Source of the DNA: Terriglobales bacterium
Lineage (GTDB): Bacteria > Acidobacteriota > Terriglobia > Terriglobales > Acidobacteriaceae
Length of the DNA: 64,000 nt
Assembly (NCBI GenBank): GCA_035561515.1
Contig: DATMXP010000020.1
Span: 25,659 to 89,658 of the forward strand
Reading direction: 5' to 3'
The notes beneath the pieces were generated by a model. That model had not been told where the DNA came from and did not search any database. It saw nothing but the letters and a program-made list of their open reading frames with translations. Made by a program: the position numbers and the translations under genes. This document shows positions 53,041 through 61,688 of this stretch, piece by piece. Position 1 is the first letter of the stretch; every line of letters begins with the position of its first letter.

Positions 53041-53814
53041 ATGCCCGAATCCTTTGTCATTGCAGGACGCACTTTTACCTCCCGTTTGATCGTCGGCACC
53101 GGCAAGTACAAGTCCGGGCCGGAAACCGCCGCCGCCATCGAAGCCTCCGGCGCCGAGATGGTTACCGTCGCCGTACGCCGCGTAAACCTCGACCGCACCA
53201 AGGAATCCCTGCTCGACTTTATCGATCCCAAGCGCTACTTCCTGCTACCGAACACTGCGGCCTGCTACACGGCCGAGGAAGCCATTCGCACTGCCCGTCT
53301 GGGACGTGAAGTCGGCCTTTCCGATTGGGTCAAAATCGAGGTCATCGGCGACCAGAAGACCCTCTACCCCGACGTCCAGGCCACCATCGAAGCCACTCGT
53401 GTATTAGTAAAGGAAGGCTTTACTGTTCTTCCGTATACATCTGATGACATTGTAGTTGCGAAACGACTGCTTGATGTGGGTGCCTCTGCGATTATGCCCC
53501 TCGGGGCTCCGATCGGGAGCGGAATGGGCATTCAGAACATCGCCAACATACGCATCTTCCGCGAGATGCTCGAAGGCGTGCCGCTCATCGTCGACGCCGG
53601 TGTCGGTACCGCATCCGATGCCGCCATAGCCATGGAACTTGGTGCCGATGGCGTCCTTATGAATACCGGCATTGCTCACGCCGGCGACCCCATCCTCATG
53701 GCACAGGCAATGAAGCACGCTGTGATCGCAGGTCGCTCTGCCTACCTCGCCGGACGCATGCCGAAGAAGCTTTACGCTACCGCTAGCTCCCCGCTGGAAG
53801 GCGTTGTTCGCTAA
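53041..53814 (+). CDS. thiG: Thiazole synthase ThiG
   Basis: The protein has 257 residues. It begins [20 protein letters not shown], has the Schiff-base lysine in [10 protein letters not shown], and the phosphate-binding region [12 protein letters not shown]. ThiG makes the thiazole phosphate moiety of thiamine from DXP, the ThiS thiocarboxylate and dehydroglycine. Neither thiS nor thiH/thiO is adjacent, so the gene stands alone. It ends at a strong terminator. Confidence 0.95.
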   Translation: MPESFVIAGRTFTSRLIVGTGKYKSGPETAAAIEASGAEMVTVAVRRVNLDRTKESLLDFIDPKRYFLLPNTAACYTAEEAIRTARLGREVGLSDWVKIEVIGDQKTLYPDVQATIEATRVLVKEGFTVLPYTSDDIVVAKRLLDVGASAIMPLGAPIGSGMGIQNIANIRIFREMLEGVPLIVDAGVGTASDAAIAMELGADGVLMNTGIAHAGDPILMAQAMKHAVIAGRSAYLAGRMPKKLYATASSPLEGVVR

Positions 53815-53833
53815 GAGTCTGCAGAAAGTGAAA

Positions 53834-53866
53834 GGGCGGCCGTCTGGCCGCCCCTTTTCTTTTTCC
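53834..53866. terminator. Terminator between thiG and ftsB-like genes
   Basis: gggcggcc (53834-53841) pairs with ggccgccc (53846-53853) around gtct and is followed by cttttctttttcc. The convergent neighbour ends at 53874. Confidence 0.9.
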
Positions 53867-53873
53867 ACCGTTG

Positions 53874-54287
53874 CTATCGTTTGGCGGTAGCATCCGGCGA
53901 TGGGTTCTCCACTCTCCGCTGCTCAGGCAGCAGGTACACCCGCTCTCCCGGCTTTGTATAGTGCAGTTGTTCCCGGGCTTCGCGTTCGATCGCTTTTGGA
54001 TCGTTCTTCAGCTCATCCACTTGCTTGGTTAGCCGCTGGTTCTCTTGTTCCAGCTGCTTCAATTCCACCTGTAGCTTTTTGTATTCAGCGCGTTTGTTCT
54101 GGTAAACCACCATCCCGTTTGCGCCGAAAATTACGTGGAACCCGAGCCACAACACCAATACCCCTACGGCACCGGTCGCCAGCTTCCGCCGAGCACGGTA
54201 AAACGTATCGCAGACGTACTGACACATCTGCCCCAAATCGAAATTCTCGTTCGTCTGCTCGTCCTGCAAATCTACTCCGTCATCCAT
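53874..54287 (-). CDS. FtsB/DivIC-family septum protein
   Basis: The protein has 137 residues from the ATG at 54287, which overlaps the 3' end of the phosphohexomutase gene by 16 nt; a longer frame lies wholly within that gene. One membrane helix (LATGAVGVLVLWLGFHVIFG) is followed by a coiled coil (KRAEYKKLQVELKQLEQENQ...QVDELKN) and the conserved ending AIEREAREQLHYTKPGE. It probably bridges the cell-division complex (FtsB/L/Q). Confidence 0.85.
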   Translation of the reverse strand: MDDGVDLQDEQTNENFDLGQMCQYVCDTFYRARRKLATGAVGVLVLWLGFHVIFGANGMVVYQNKRAEYKKLQVELKQLEQENQRLTKQVDELKNDPKAIEREAREQLHYTKPGERVYLLPEQRRVENPSPDATAKR

Positions 54288-55687
54288 TTCTTGGCTGCTT
54301 CGCTCAGCTTGTGCAGGTCGCTCTCGCTTCGCGATTCTGTGTACACCCTCGCTACCGGTTCGGTACCGGAAAGCCGGTAGCATACCCATGACCCATCATC
54401 GAAAACTGCTTTGAATCCATCAGTTCGGACAATTTCCTTCACCTTCCGTCCGAACATTTCTTTCGGATGTGACTCCAACTTGCTAGTGAACTTCGCCTTC
54501 ATCTCCGGCGTCAAGCGGAAGTTCTCTCGAAGTGGGAAATACGAACCAACTTTAGCAAATATGTCGCGCAGCAGCGCTCCCATCGGCTTCCCTTTTACCG
54601 CCACCATTTCGCAACACAGCAATCCCGCCAGCACTCCGTCTTTCTCCGGCACGTGGTAGCGGATTGACATCCCCGCGCTCTCTTCGCCGCCGATCGCGAT
54701 GGCATCCTTATTGATCAACTCTCCGATGTACTTGAATCCCACCGGTGTCTCATACAACTGCACCTTGTGATGTTCCGCAATCCCGTTGATCAAGTTCGTC
54801 GTCGCGACCGACTTCGCCACACCGTTATTCCATCCGCGGCTCTCCACCAGGTACTCGAATAGAAGCGCAATCACGTAGTTCGGTTGGATGAACGTCCCAT
54901 CTTCGTCCACGATACCAAAGCGGTCCGCGTCACCATCGGTCGCGATCACCAGTTTTGCACCCGTCTCGCGCATCTTCGCTTTCGCGTCCCCGAGCAGGTG
55001 ATCGTCCGGCTCCGGCGCGTGATTGCCAAACATCACATCGCGATAGTCGTGCACCGTGGCGCAATCGATTCCCGCGCTTCGCAAAAGTTCGTCGGAATAT
55101 CCGCGAGCGGCGCCCCAGAACGGGTCGAACACGATCTTCATCCCCGACTTCTTGATCGCCTTCAGATCTACGATCTCGCCCAGTCGCTTCATGTATTCCG
55201 GCTTGGGATCGCACGCCTGCACTTTGTCCGTTTTGGGTTTCGGACCAGGCGCGGGAGCATTTGGCGACGGATCTTCAGCCGGAACGCTTGCTTCAATATG
55301 CTTGGTTACCTCGGGCAGCGCGGGCGCTCCGTCTGGCGTCGAGAACTTGATCCCGCTGTATTCCGGAGGGTTATGAGACGCGGTAATGTTGATCGCGCCA
55401 TCCGCCTTTGTGCGGATTACCTCGTAGGAAATGGCCGGGGTGGGTGCGGGATCAGCATTCAACATCGGAACAATCCCCTGTTCCGCCAGCACGTCCGAAG
55501 CCACCGCCGTGAACTGTTCACCTAAAAACCTCGGGTCACGGCCCACTACAACCCGTGCTCCTTCGGGCCTTACCGAAATGACATATTTAGCAATGCCGGT
55601 GACAGCCCGGCGCACGTTTGCGTATGTGAAATCTTCGGCAATAAGACTGCGCCATCCCGATGTACCGAATTTAATAGTGGCAGCCAT
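54272..55687 (-). CDS. Phosphoglucomutase/phosphomannomutase
   Basis: The protein has 471 residues, alpha-D-phosphohexomutase family. It begins KFGTSGWRSLIAEDFT; the phosphoserine loop is NITASHNPPEYSG (Ser104), the metal loop is DGDADRFG, the sugar loop is GGEESAGMS, and the phosphate loop is RLSGTEPVARVY. It interconverts hexose-1- and hexose-6-phosphates; conversion of glucose-1-phosphate from the sucrose phosphorylase is plausible. The exact sugar cannot be fixed from sequence. It overlaps the ftsB-like gene. Confidence 0.92.
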   Translation of the reverse strand: MAATIKFGTSGWRSLIAEDFTYANVRRAVTGIAKYVISVRPEGARVVVGRDPRFLGEQFTAVASDVLAEQGIVPMLNADPAPTPAISYEVIRTKADGAINITASHNPPEYSGIKFSTPDGAPALPEVTKHIEASVPAEDPSPNAPAPGPKPKTDKVQACDPKPEYMKRLGEIVDLKAIKKSGMKIVFDPFWGAARGYSDELLRSAGIDCATVHDYRDVMFGNHAPEPDDHLLGDAKAKMRETGAKLVIATDGDADRFGIVDEDGTFIQPNYVIALLFEYLVESRGWNNGVAKSVATTNLINGIAEHHKVQLYETPVGFKYIGELINKDAIAIGGEESAGMSIRYHVPEKDGVLAGLLCCEMVAVKGKPMGALLRDIFAKVGSYFPLRENFRLTPEMKAKFTSKLESHPKEMFGRKVKEIVRTDGFKAVFDDGSWVCYRLSGTEPVARVYTESRSESDLHKLSEAAKKWMTE

Positions 55688-55741
55688 TTCAAGTTCCTCT
55701 TATCTTCTTACCAACAACTATTAAGACGAGAATTCTAACTG

Positions 55742-56065
55742 ATGACAGACGCTCGCATAGTGTTGACTACGACGGATTCGAGAGAAGAAGCCGAAAAAAT
55801 CGCCAATGCCCTCGTCCATCGTCAACTGGCCGCGTGTGTCAATATCGTTGGGCCGATCACTTCTATTTACAGTTGGAAAGGCAAGGTAGAAAACGCGCAG
55901 GAATTCTTGCTTCTGATCAAGACCACCGAGGACGCCTTCGAGCCGCTTCGTGACGCGGTCCGTGAACTGCACTCATATGAACTGCCGGAATTTATCGAGC
56001 TGGGAATCAGCCGCGGAGAAGGTAAGTATCTGGCTTGGATTACACAGTCGGTCCACTACGAGTAG
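55742..56065 (+). CDS. cutA: CutA divalent-cation tolerance protein
   Basis: The protein has 107 residues. It begins ARIVLTTTDSREEAEKIANA, then LAACVNIVGPITSIYSWKGK, EFLLLIKTTEDAFE and HSYELPEFIELGI. CutA forms trimers related to PII and has been linked to copper tolerance. It is divergent from the phosphohexomutase and overlaps the convergent methyltransferase gene by 26 bp. Confidence 0.94.
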   Translation: MTDARIVLTTTDSREEAEKIANALVHRQLAACVNIVGPITSIYSWKGKVENAQEFLLLIKTTEDAFEPLRDAVRELHSYELPEFIELGISRGEGKYLAWITQSVHYE

Positions 56066-56855
56066 CGCTGTCCGCTTTGCGTCCCCGCAAGTTCAGTCTC
56101 CAGTAATCCAGTTGAAAAGCAGGGTCCTCAACGGCTTGCCGCACCATATCTTCGACAAACTCGTTCCGCAGCCTTTCATCGGTGATCGCCTGTAGAAACG
56201 GCCGCAGGATTACCGTCGGAAGAAACTCGCGATATTCCTCCGCCGACCCGAGCCGAAACGCGGCCGGTTCCAGCCAGGTTTCGATATTCACAAATCCGGC
56301 GCGCGTCATTCGTTTTGCGGTCGTTTCTGCCGAGGCGAACTCCCACGGGTATTTCCAGTTCCCAAAGAAGCGCGAATACCGCTCCGAGTGCATCAGGTTC
56401 ATGATGCGCCGATGCACATCGTGCAGGTTGGCCCCACCGCCACACTGTGCCTCGATTCGCCCGCCCGACTTCAAAGCCATCGCAAGAGAACCAAAAAGAG
56501 CGTCATGATCCGGGACCCAATGAAACGAAGCGGTACTGAACACAACGTCGAACTCGGCGGCAAATGGAAGGTTGGCCAGGTCAGCCCGCACAAAGCTCAC
56601 ACGATTTCCGTAGCCGGTTAGGTTGGCTGCAGCCTCGGTAAGCATGTTCTGCGACAGGTCGACGCCCACCACCTCGCCTCGCGGCAACCGATCCAGCAGC
56701 TTTGCCGTGAGTCGTCCTGAGCCGCAGCCTGCATCCATCACGCGCTCGTCGCCTGCAAGTTGCAGGCGATCGAGCACCTTCAAGCCCCATTCAAATTGCG
56801 GATTGGAGACCTTGTGATAGACCTGCGAGTTCCATTCATGCGCCGATTCGGTCAT
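56040..56855 (-). CDS. SAM-dependent class I methyltransferase
   Basis: The protein has 271 residues, similar to trans-aconitate 2-methyltransferase. SAM motif I is VMDAGCGSGRLTAKLL, with the acidic residue in VVGVDLSQNML, and post-motif II FDVVFSTASFHWVPDH. The methylated substrate is unknown. It is 6 bp downstream of the gamma-lyase gene and likely co-transcribed. Confidence 0.85.
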   Translation of the reverse strand: MTESAHEWNSQVYHKVSNPQFEWGLKVLDRLQLAGDERVMDAGCGSGRLTAKLLDRLPRGEVVGVDLSQNMLTEAAANLTGYGNRVSFVRADLANLPFAAEFDVVFSTASFHWVPDHDALFGSLAMALKSGGRIEAQCGGGANLHDVHRRIMNLMHSERYSRFFGNWKYPWEFASAETTAKRMTRAGFVNIETWLEPAAFRLGSAEEYREFLPTVILRPFLQAITDERLRNEFVEDMVRQAVEDPAFQLDYWRLNLRGRKADSATRSGPTV

Positions 56856-56861
56856 CTGGTA

Positions 56862-58034
56862 CTAGATTGCGGATAACGCCTCGTCGAGTTCCTTCACGAT
56901 GTCCGCCACATCCTCAATTCCCACCGAAATTCGCACCATGCCGTCCGTAATACCGATCGCCTTCCGGCCCGCGGCACCCACCGCCGCATGCGTCATTGTC
57001 GCCGGATGTGAAATCAACGTCTCCACTCCGCCCAGCGATTCGCCCAGCGAGCACACAGGTCCAACCCGCTTCAGCAGCTTTTTCGCATTTCCAAGCGAAC
57101 CCGTCTCGAACGTCACCATTCCGCCGAATCCACCCATCTGGCGTTTCGCCAGTTCATGCTGTGGATGTTCCGGCAGTCCCGGGTAGAACACCTTTTTCAC
57201 CTTCTTGTGATCGTTCAGGAACTCCGCCACGATCTGCCCGTTCTCGTTATGCCGTTCCATGCGGACACCCAGAGTCTTCGCGCCACGCAGAATCAGGAAG
57301 CACTCAAACGGCGACAGGATGGCTCCGGAAGCTTTCTGCAGAAATGCCAGCTGCTCCGCTTGCTGCGCCGTCGTGCAGACGATCACGCCGCCCAGGCCGT
57401 CGCTATGGCCGTTCAGGAATTTGGTCGTCGAGTGCATCACCATGTCCGCCCCCAGCTCGATCGGGCGCTGGAAGAACGGCGACATAAACGTGTTGTCCAC
57501 AATCAGTTCGGCTCCGCGCTTATGCGCGATCTTCGCGACGGCTTCGATATCGCTGATCGTCATCAGCGGATTCGTCGGTGTCTCCAGCCAAACGTACTTT
57601 GTGTTTTTGCGCATCGCGCGCTCGGTGGCCCGCAGGTCCGACGTATCGACGTACGAGAACTCCAGGCCGAAGTTCGTCATCACCTGGTTGAACAGGCGCG
57701 GCGTGCCGCCGTAGACGTTGTCCCCGCAAAGCAGGTGATCCCCCTTCTTCATCATCAGGCAGACAGCGGTAATCGCAGCCATGCCACTGGAAAACACGCG
57801 CGCGGCAATTCCGCCTTCCAAAGCAGCAAGGTTCTCCTGCAAACGATCGCGCGTCGGATTCGTTACTCGCGCGTACTCGTAGCCCTTCTTCGGCTTCCCA
57901 AGTTCTTCCTGGACGTAAGTGGAGGTAGCGTAGATGGGAGCGCTGACGGCGCCGGTTTCGATGTCAGGCTCTCCGCCAGCGTGAATCGTCTTGGTAGAAA
58001 AACCGTATTTGGATATCTCTTTCTTCTTAGCCAT
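56862..58034 (-). CDS. Cystathionine gamma-lyase/gamma-synthase-family PLP enzyme
   Basis: The protein has 390 residues from the ATG at 58034 (agagg 5 nt upstream). Family signatures are YEYARVTNPTRDRLQ, the PLP lysine 205 in MHSTTKFLNGHSD, and SLGGVETLISHPATMTHA. The enzyme may cleave cystathionine to cysteine or act as gamma-synthase/beta-lyase. The adjacent upstream cystathionine beta-synthase-like gene makes the reverse transsulfuration role (homocysteine to cysteine) the most likely. Confidence 0.88.
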   Translation of the reverse strand: MAKKKEISKYGFSTKTIHAGGEPDIETGAVSAPIYATSTYVQEELGKPKKGYEYARVTNPTRDRLQENLAALEGGIAARVFSSGMAAITAVCLMMKKGDHLLCGDNVYGGTPRLFNQVMTNFGLEFSYVDTSDLRATERAMRKNTKYVWLETPTNPLMTISDIEAVAKIAHKRGAELIVDNTFMSPFFQRPIELGADMVMHSTTKFLNGHSDGLGGVIVCTTAQQAEQLAFLQKASGAILSPFECFLILRGAKTLGVRMERHNENGQIVAEFLNDHKKVKKVFYPGLPEHPQHELAKRQMGGFGGMVTFETGSLGNAKKLLKRVGPVCSLGESLGGVETLISHPATMTHAAVGAAGRKAIGITDGMVRISVGIEDVADIVKELDEALSAI

Positions 58035-58077
58035 GATTGCCTCTGATCTTTCTGATGTGAACTGCTTCTTCCTCACC

Positions 58078-58106
58078 CACAAAAAATGCGGCACGAAGCC
58101 GCATTT
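58078..58106 (-). terminator. Terminator of the CBS-like gene
   Basis: aaatgcggc (58084-58092) pairs with gccgcattt (58098-58106); on the minus strand the hairpin is followed by a T run (ttttttgtggg). It lies between the CBS-like and gamma-lyase genes, so downstream expression may be partly uncoupled. Confidence 0.75.
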
Positions 58107-58139
58107 AGATTACCCAATCCCAATTACCCGTCTACCCGA

Positions 58140-59090
58140 TCAGTACGTCTCAAAGATGTTCTTCGACAAATACCTCTCCGCCGAATCTGGCACAATCGTC
58201 GCCACGCGCTTGCCGGGACCGAGTTTTTTCGCCACCTGCATCGCGGCCCACACATTTGCACCGGCGCTTGATCCGGCCATCACGCCTTCCTGCCGCGCCA
58301 ACTGACGCACCATCTCGAACGCGTCCGGATCCTTCACCATGATGATCTCGTTTGCAAGGTCCCCGTGAAATGTCGACGGAATGAAGCTTGCTCCGATGCC
58401 TTCGATCTTGTGATCGCCCGGAGGCCCACCGCCCAGCACCGATCCCTGCGTTTCCACCGCTACCGCAATCGCTCCCGGACAATGCTCCTTCACATATCGC
58501 GCCACGCCGCTGAATGTTCCGCCGGTGCCTGCGCCAATCACCACGGCATCCACCCGGCCACCCATCTGCTCCACGATCTCGCGACCCGTGGTGTGATAGT
58601 GATACTCCGGGTTTGCCTGGTTCTCGAACTGCAACGGTAGATACGAATTCGGAATCTTCGCAGCCAGATCGCGCGCACGCTTGATCGCTCCGGCCATGCC
58701 CTCATCGTCAGGCGTACGGATTACTTCCGCACCCAGCGCCTGCATGATCATGACCTTCTCTTTCGAAAATTTCTGCGGGACGCAAAAGATCACCCGGTAT
58801 CCTTTGTTCACTCCGATCAGCGCCAGCCCGACACCAGTGTTGCCGGCCGTGGCTTCAATGATCGTTGCTCCGTCCTTAAGTACACCCTTTTCCTCGGCAT
58901 CCTTGATCATGCCGATGGCGGCGCGATCCTTGATGCTTCCGCCCGGGTTCAGGTACTCAAGCTTGACGTAGATGTCGGCACTGTCGCTCGGCACCAGCCG
59001 CCGTAAATGAAGGAGTGGGGTTTCGCCTACGAGCTCGGTGATGCTCTCGGCAACTCGGAGCCGCGTCGCTTCCTGCGTTTTCATGGGCAC
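58140..59090 (-). CDS. Cystathionine beta-synthase/cysteine synthase-like protein
   Basis: The protein has 316 residues, fold-type II PLP enzyme. The PLP lysine is Lys54 in NPGGSIKDRAA; the asparagine loop reads EATAGNTGVGLA (usually EPTSGNTG), and the phosphate loop is GAGTGGTFSGVARY. It has no C-terminal CBS regulatory pair. It may make cystathionine from serine and homocysteine or cysteine from O-acetylserine; the gamma-lyase neighbour favours the first. Confidence 0.88.
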   Translation of the reverse strand: MPMKTQEATRLRVAESITELVGETPLLHLRRLVPSDSADIYVKLEYLNPGGSIKDRAAIGMIKDAEEKGVLKDGATIIEATAGNTGVGLALIGVNKGYRVIFCVPQKFSKEKVMIMQALGAEVIRTPDDEGMAGAIKRARDLAAKIPNSYLPLQFENQANPEYHYHTTGREIVEQMGGRVDAVVIGAGTGGTFSGVARYVKEHCPGAIAVAVETQGSVLGGGPPGDHKIEGIGASFIPSTFHGDLANEIIMVKDPDAFEMVRQLARQEGVMAGSSAGANVWAAMQVAKKLGPGKRVATIVPDSAERYLSKNIFETY

Positions 59091-59159
59091 TGTACAGGTT
59101 ACGAGAGGATTTCTTACGAGTCAACGAACGCTCGTACGAACTTATTTCGTTCACCGCCC

Positions 59160-59188
59160 AAACAAAAACGGCGCCAAAACTGGCGCCG
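59160..59188 (-). terminator. Terminator of the VWA gene pair
   Basis: cggcgcc (59169-59175) pairs with ggcgccg (59182-59188); on the minus strand it is followed by gtttttgtttggg. Confidence 0.8.
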
Positions 59189-59207
59189 CTCTCAACCTAC
59201 TCGAATA

Positions 59208-60290
59208 CTATTGTCCGCCCGCAGAAGCGCTTTCCTGCCCGGCGTAATAGCCCGTCCTCGTGCGCACGAACAGCTTGCCGTGACCCGGAGCCTTCGCTTC
59301 CACCTTCACCGTACGATAGCCGCCCTCGGCTTTGCTGGTCGCAGGCTTGTAGCCGATGATGTACTGGTTGCGGATATCGTGCGCCACTGCACGCGTAATC
59401 GAATCCACTTCGCTGATGTCTCTCGGGAAGAACGAAATGCCGCCGGTTCTCTCGGCCAGCGTCGAGAGCGCACGTCGTGCGCGCTTCTGCCGCTCTTCAC
59501 CTAGAATGCCGATCGAATACACCGTCGGCCCGTCTTCAGCTTCCAGCTTCCGGATCGCCTGCTCCAGCGATTCCCGGCTCGCATTATCCTCGCCGTCAGT
59601 CACGACGAGAATCACTCGCTTATCCAGCTTTGCGTTCTTCTTGAGGTGCTCGGCCGATGCAACCACCGCATCGTACAGAGCAGTCCCGCCGCGCGAGTCA
59701 ATCTTCTCCAGCCCTTCCTTGAGCAGCGTAAGGTTCGACGTGAAATCCTGATCGAGGTAGTACTCATCGTTGAAGTTCACGATGAACACTTCGTCATTCG
59801 GATTGCTCGCCTTCACCAGGTTGATCGCCGCCTGGTTCACCGCCGGACGCTTGTCTCGCATCGACCCTGAGTTATCAATCACAATGCCCAGTGCCACAGG
59901 CACATCGCGACGATCGAAAGACGATATCTTCTGCGGCTGGCCATTCTCGTAAACCACGAAATCCTGCCGTGCCAGATCCGTCACCAGACGCTTCTTGTCA
60001 TCCACCACCGTTGCGTGCAACTGGACTTCTTCCACGTCCTTCTTGAAGACGAACACTCCATCGTCTTCTCGGCTCGGCGCCTGACCTTGTTGGGCTGGAA
60101 CCTGTACGGTGTCGCCCGGTTGATTGGGCGCGTCGCCTTGCTGGTTCGTGGGAGCCTGATTCACAGGCTGCTGGTTTGTGGGAGGCTGGTTCGCTGGAGT
60201 CTGGGTTGCCGGCGGAGGAACCTGTGCCAGCAATCCGGTGGCAAGAAACAACACAAGTGCCGCCGAAGCGGCACCCTTCATGTCGAACAT
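59208..60290 (-). CDS. Secreted VWFA-related acidobacterial protein (copy 1)
   Basis: The protein has 360 residues from the ATG at 60290; the start is uncertain because frames upstream overlap the previous gene. A signal peptide (GAASAALVLFLATGLLAQ) is followed by a Pro/Gln/Asn-rich linker and a von Willebrand A domain with MIDAS motif VIDNSGSM. The ending, GYKPAT...GYRTVKVEAKAPGHGKLFVRTRTGYY, is typical of the acidobacterial VWFA-related family (TIGR03436). Its role is unknown, perhaps surface adhesion or protein binding. It is paralogous to the gene just upstream. Confidence 0.88.
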   Translation of the reverse strand: MFDMKGAASAALVLFLATGLLAQVPPPATQTPANQPPTNQQPVNQAPTNQQGDAPNQPGDTVQVPAQQGQAPSREDDGVFVFKKDVEEVQLHATVVDDKKRLVTDLARQDFVVYENGQPQKISSFDRRDVPVALGIVIDNSGSMRDKRPAVNQAAINLVKASNPNDEVFIVNFNDEYYLDQDFTSNLTLLKEGLEKIDSRGGTALYDAVVASAEHLKKNAKLDKRVILVVTDGEDNASRESLEQAIRKLEAEDGPTVYSIGILGEERQKRARRALSTLAERTGGISFFPRDISEVDSITRAVAHDIRNQYIIGYKPATSKAEGGYRTVKVEAKAPGHGKLFVRTRTGYYAGQESASAGGQ

Positions 60291-60318
60291 AGAAATAAGA
60301 GAACTTAGCTTTGGGAAT

Positions 60319-61308
60319 TTAGTCCGAAGGTGCATAGTAGCCCGTTTTTGCATAAACGTGGAGCGGCGGCAGCCCCTTGGGCGGATTCAGCTTTACCTTG
60401 ATCTTCCGCCACTTCCCATCGCGCGCTGGTTTGTTTGGACGATACCCGAGTACATATTGGTTGCGCAGCTCTATTCCAATCTTTGTAGCCACGTCCGCCA
60501 ACTCGTTGGGATTATCTATCGTAAATGCCCTGCCACCAGTAACATCGCAGACTTCCGAAAGCACAACTGGACCCATCTTTTCTTCCGGCGTCGTCGGCGA
60601 AGAATCGTAAATTCCGATGCCGTAGATCTGGACGTCCGCTTCCTTTACCAGTGACTTGATTTCCTTTTCAGTATACCGGCTGTGATTGTCACCACCGTCG
60701 CTGATGATCAACAGCGCCTTCTTCTGCCGGTCTGCCTTCTTCATCTGATGCAGACCCATGTAGATCGCGTCCATCAACGCTGTGCGCTTCTCCGGCTTCG
60801 CGAAAATAATCTTCGACTGGATGTCTTCCACTGACTCGGTGAAATCCGATAGCAGCACCGGACGATCGTTGAACGTCACCATGAAGAACTCATCCTGCGG
60901 GTTCGCTGTCCGGAAGAACTCCACCACGGCTTCGCGTGCCTTTTCGATCTTGTTCGCCATGCTGCCCGAAACATCGAAAATCACGCCCAGCGAAATCGGC
61001 ACATCTTCACTCGAAAAGTGCCTGATCTCCTGCTTGTCCGATCCTTCAAACAGCTCGAAGTTGTCCTGCTCCAACCCGGTTACCAGGCGGTTCATCGGAT
61101 CTGTAATCGTCACCGGCACCAGCACCAGGTCCACATCCACTTTCATGGGACGTGTGTGTGTCTTTAATGTCGGATCCACGCCCCCTTTCGGCATCTGCTG
61201 TGCCGATGAGTTCGTTCGCGGCTGAATATGTACTTCGTCGTTGGTTTGTGCGATGGCCAGGGATAACCCAAAGAATAGGAGCGTGCAGGCGGCGAGGTAG
61301 CGTAGCAC
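60319..61308 (-). CDS. Secreted VWFA-related acidobacterial protein (copy 2)
   Basis: The protein has 329 residues from a GTG start at 61308 (gggaga 5 nt upstream), which opens the signal peptide (LRYLAACTLLFFGLSLAIAQ); the longer frame from 61410 lacks a leader. The VWA MIDAS motif is IFDVSGSM and the ending, YRPNKPARDGKWRKIKVKLN...TGYYAPSD, matches the same family as its neighbour. The two genes are probably an operon. The function is unknown. Confidence 0.88.
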   Translation of the reverse strand: MLRYLAACTLLFFGLSLAIAQTNDEVHIQPRTNSSAQQMPKGGVDPTLKTHTRPMKVDVDLVLVPVTITDPMNRLVTGLEQDNFELFEGSDKQEIRHFSSEDVPISLGVIFDVSGSMANKIEKAREAVVEFFRTANPQDEFFMVTFNDRPVLLSDFTESVEDIQSKIIFAKPEKRTALMDAIYMGLHQMKKADRQKKALLIISDGGDNHSRYTEKEIKSLVKEADVQIYGIGIYDSSPTTPEEKMGPVVLSEVCDVTGGRAFTIDNPNELADVATKIGIELRNQYVLGYRPNKPARDGKWRKIKVKLNPPKGLPPLHVYAKTGYYAPSD

Positions 61309-61688
61309 TCGTGTCTCCCGATACTCTCGTCCAGTCCTCACGTCCGGCGAGAGCCTCTGAAGCAACCAGCAGCGGTATCGTCCGCCGACTTTTCCCGTCT
61401 TCCGGGTCATAGGTTCCTCAGATTCGCTGTCTCGAATGGTATCACTCCACGAGACTCTTCGTTGTCACTTTTTTGTCAATCCAGAGCTTGTAGAAACGTT
61501 CTCTACCCCTCCTGAGATGACGCTGCTCGTAACAAAGTTTCCCGAATTAAGGTCCACATTAATAAGCATTTCAACTCGCCTCCTCTGCCGTTCATATCCG
61601 CCCTTTCCCTTTTGACTGTCCGTCCTGCATTACCCTCCCGTTTTTCATGTACGTTTTTCAGTACAATCGGTACTCTCAATCTAGGCCC

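Noticed and set aside
57156..58046. 296-residue plus-strand open frame
   Set aside because: Antisense to the well-supported gamma-lyase gene; no ribosome site or recognisable motif.
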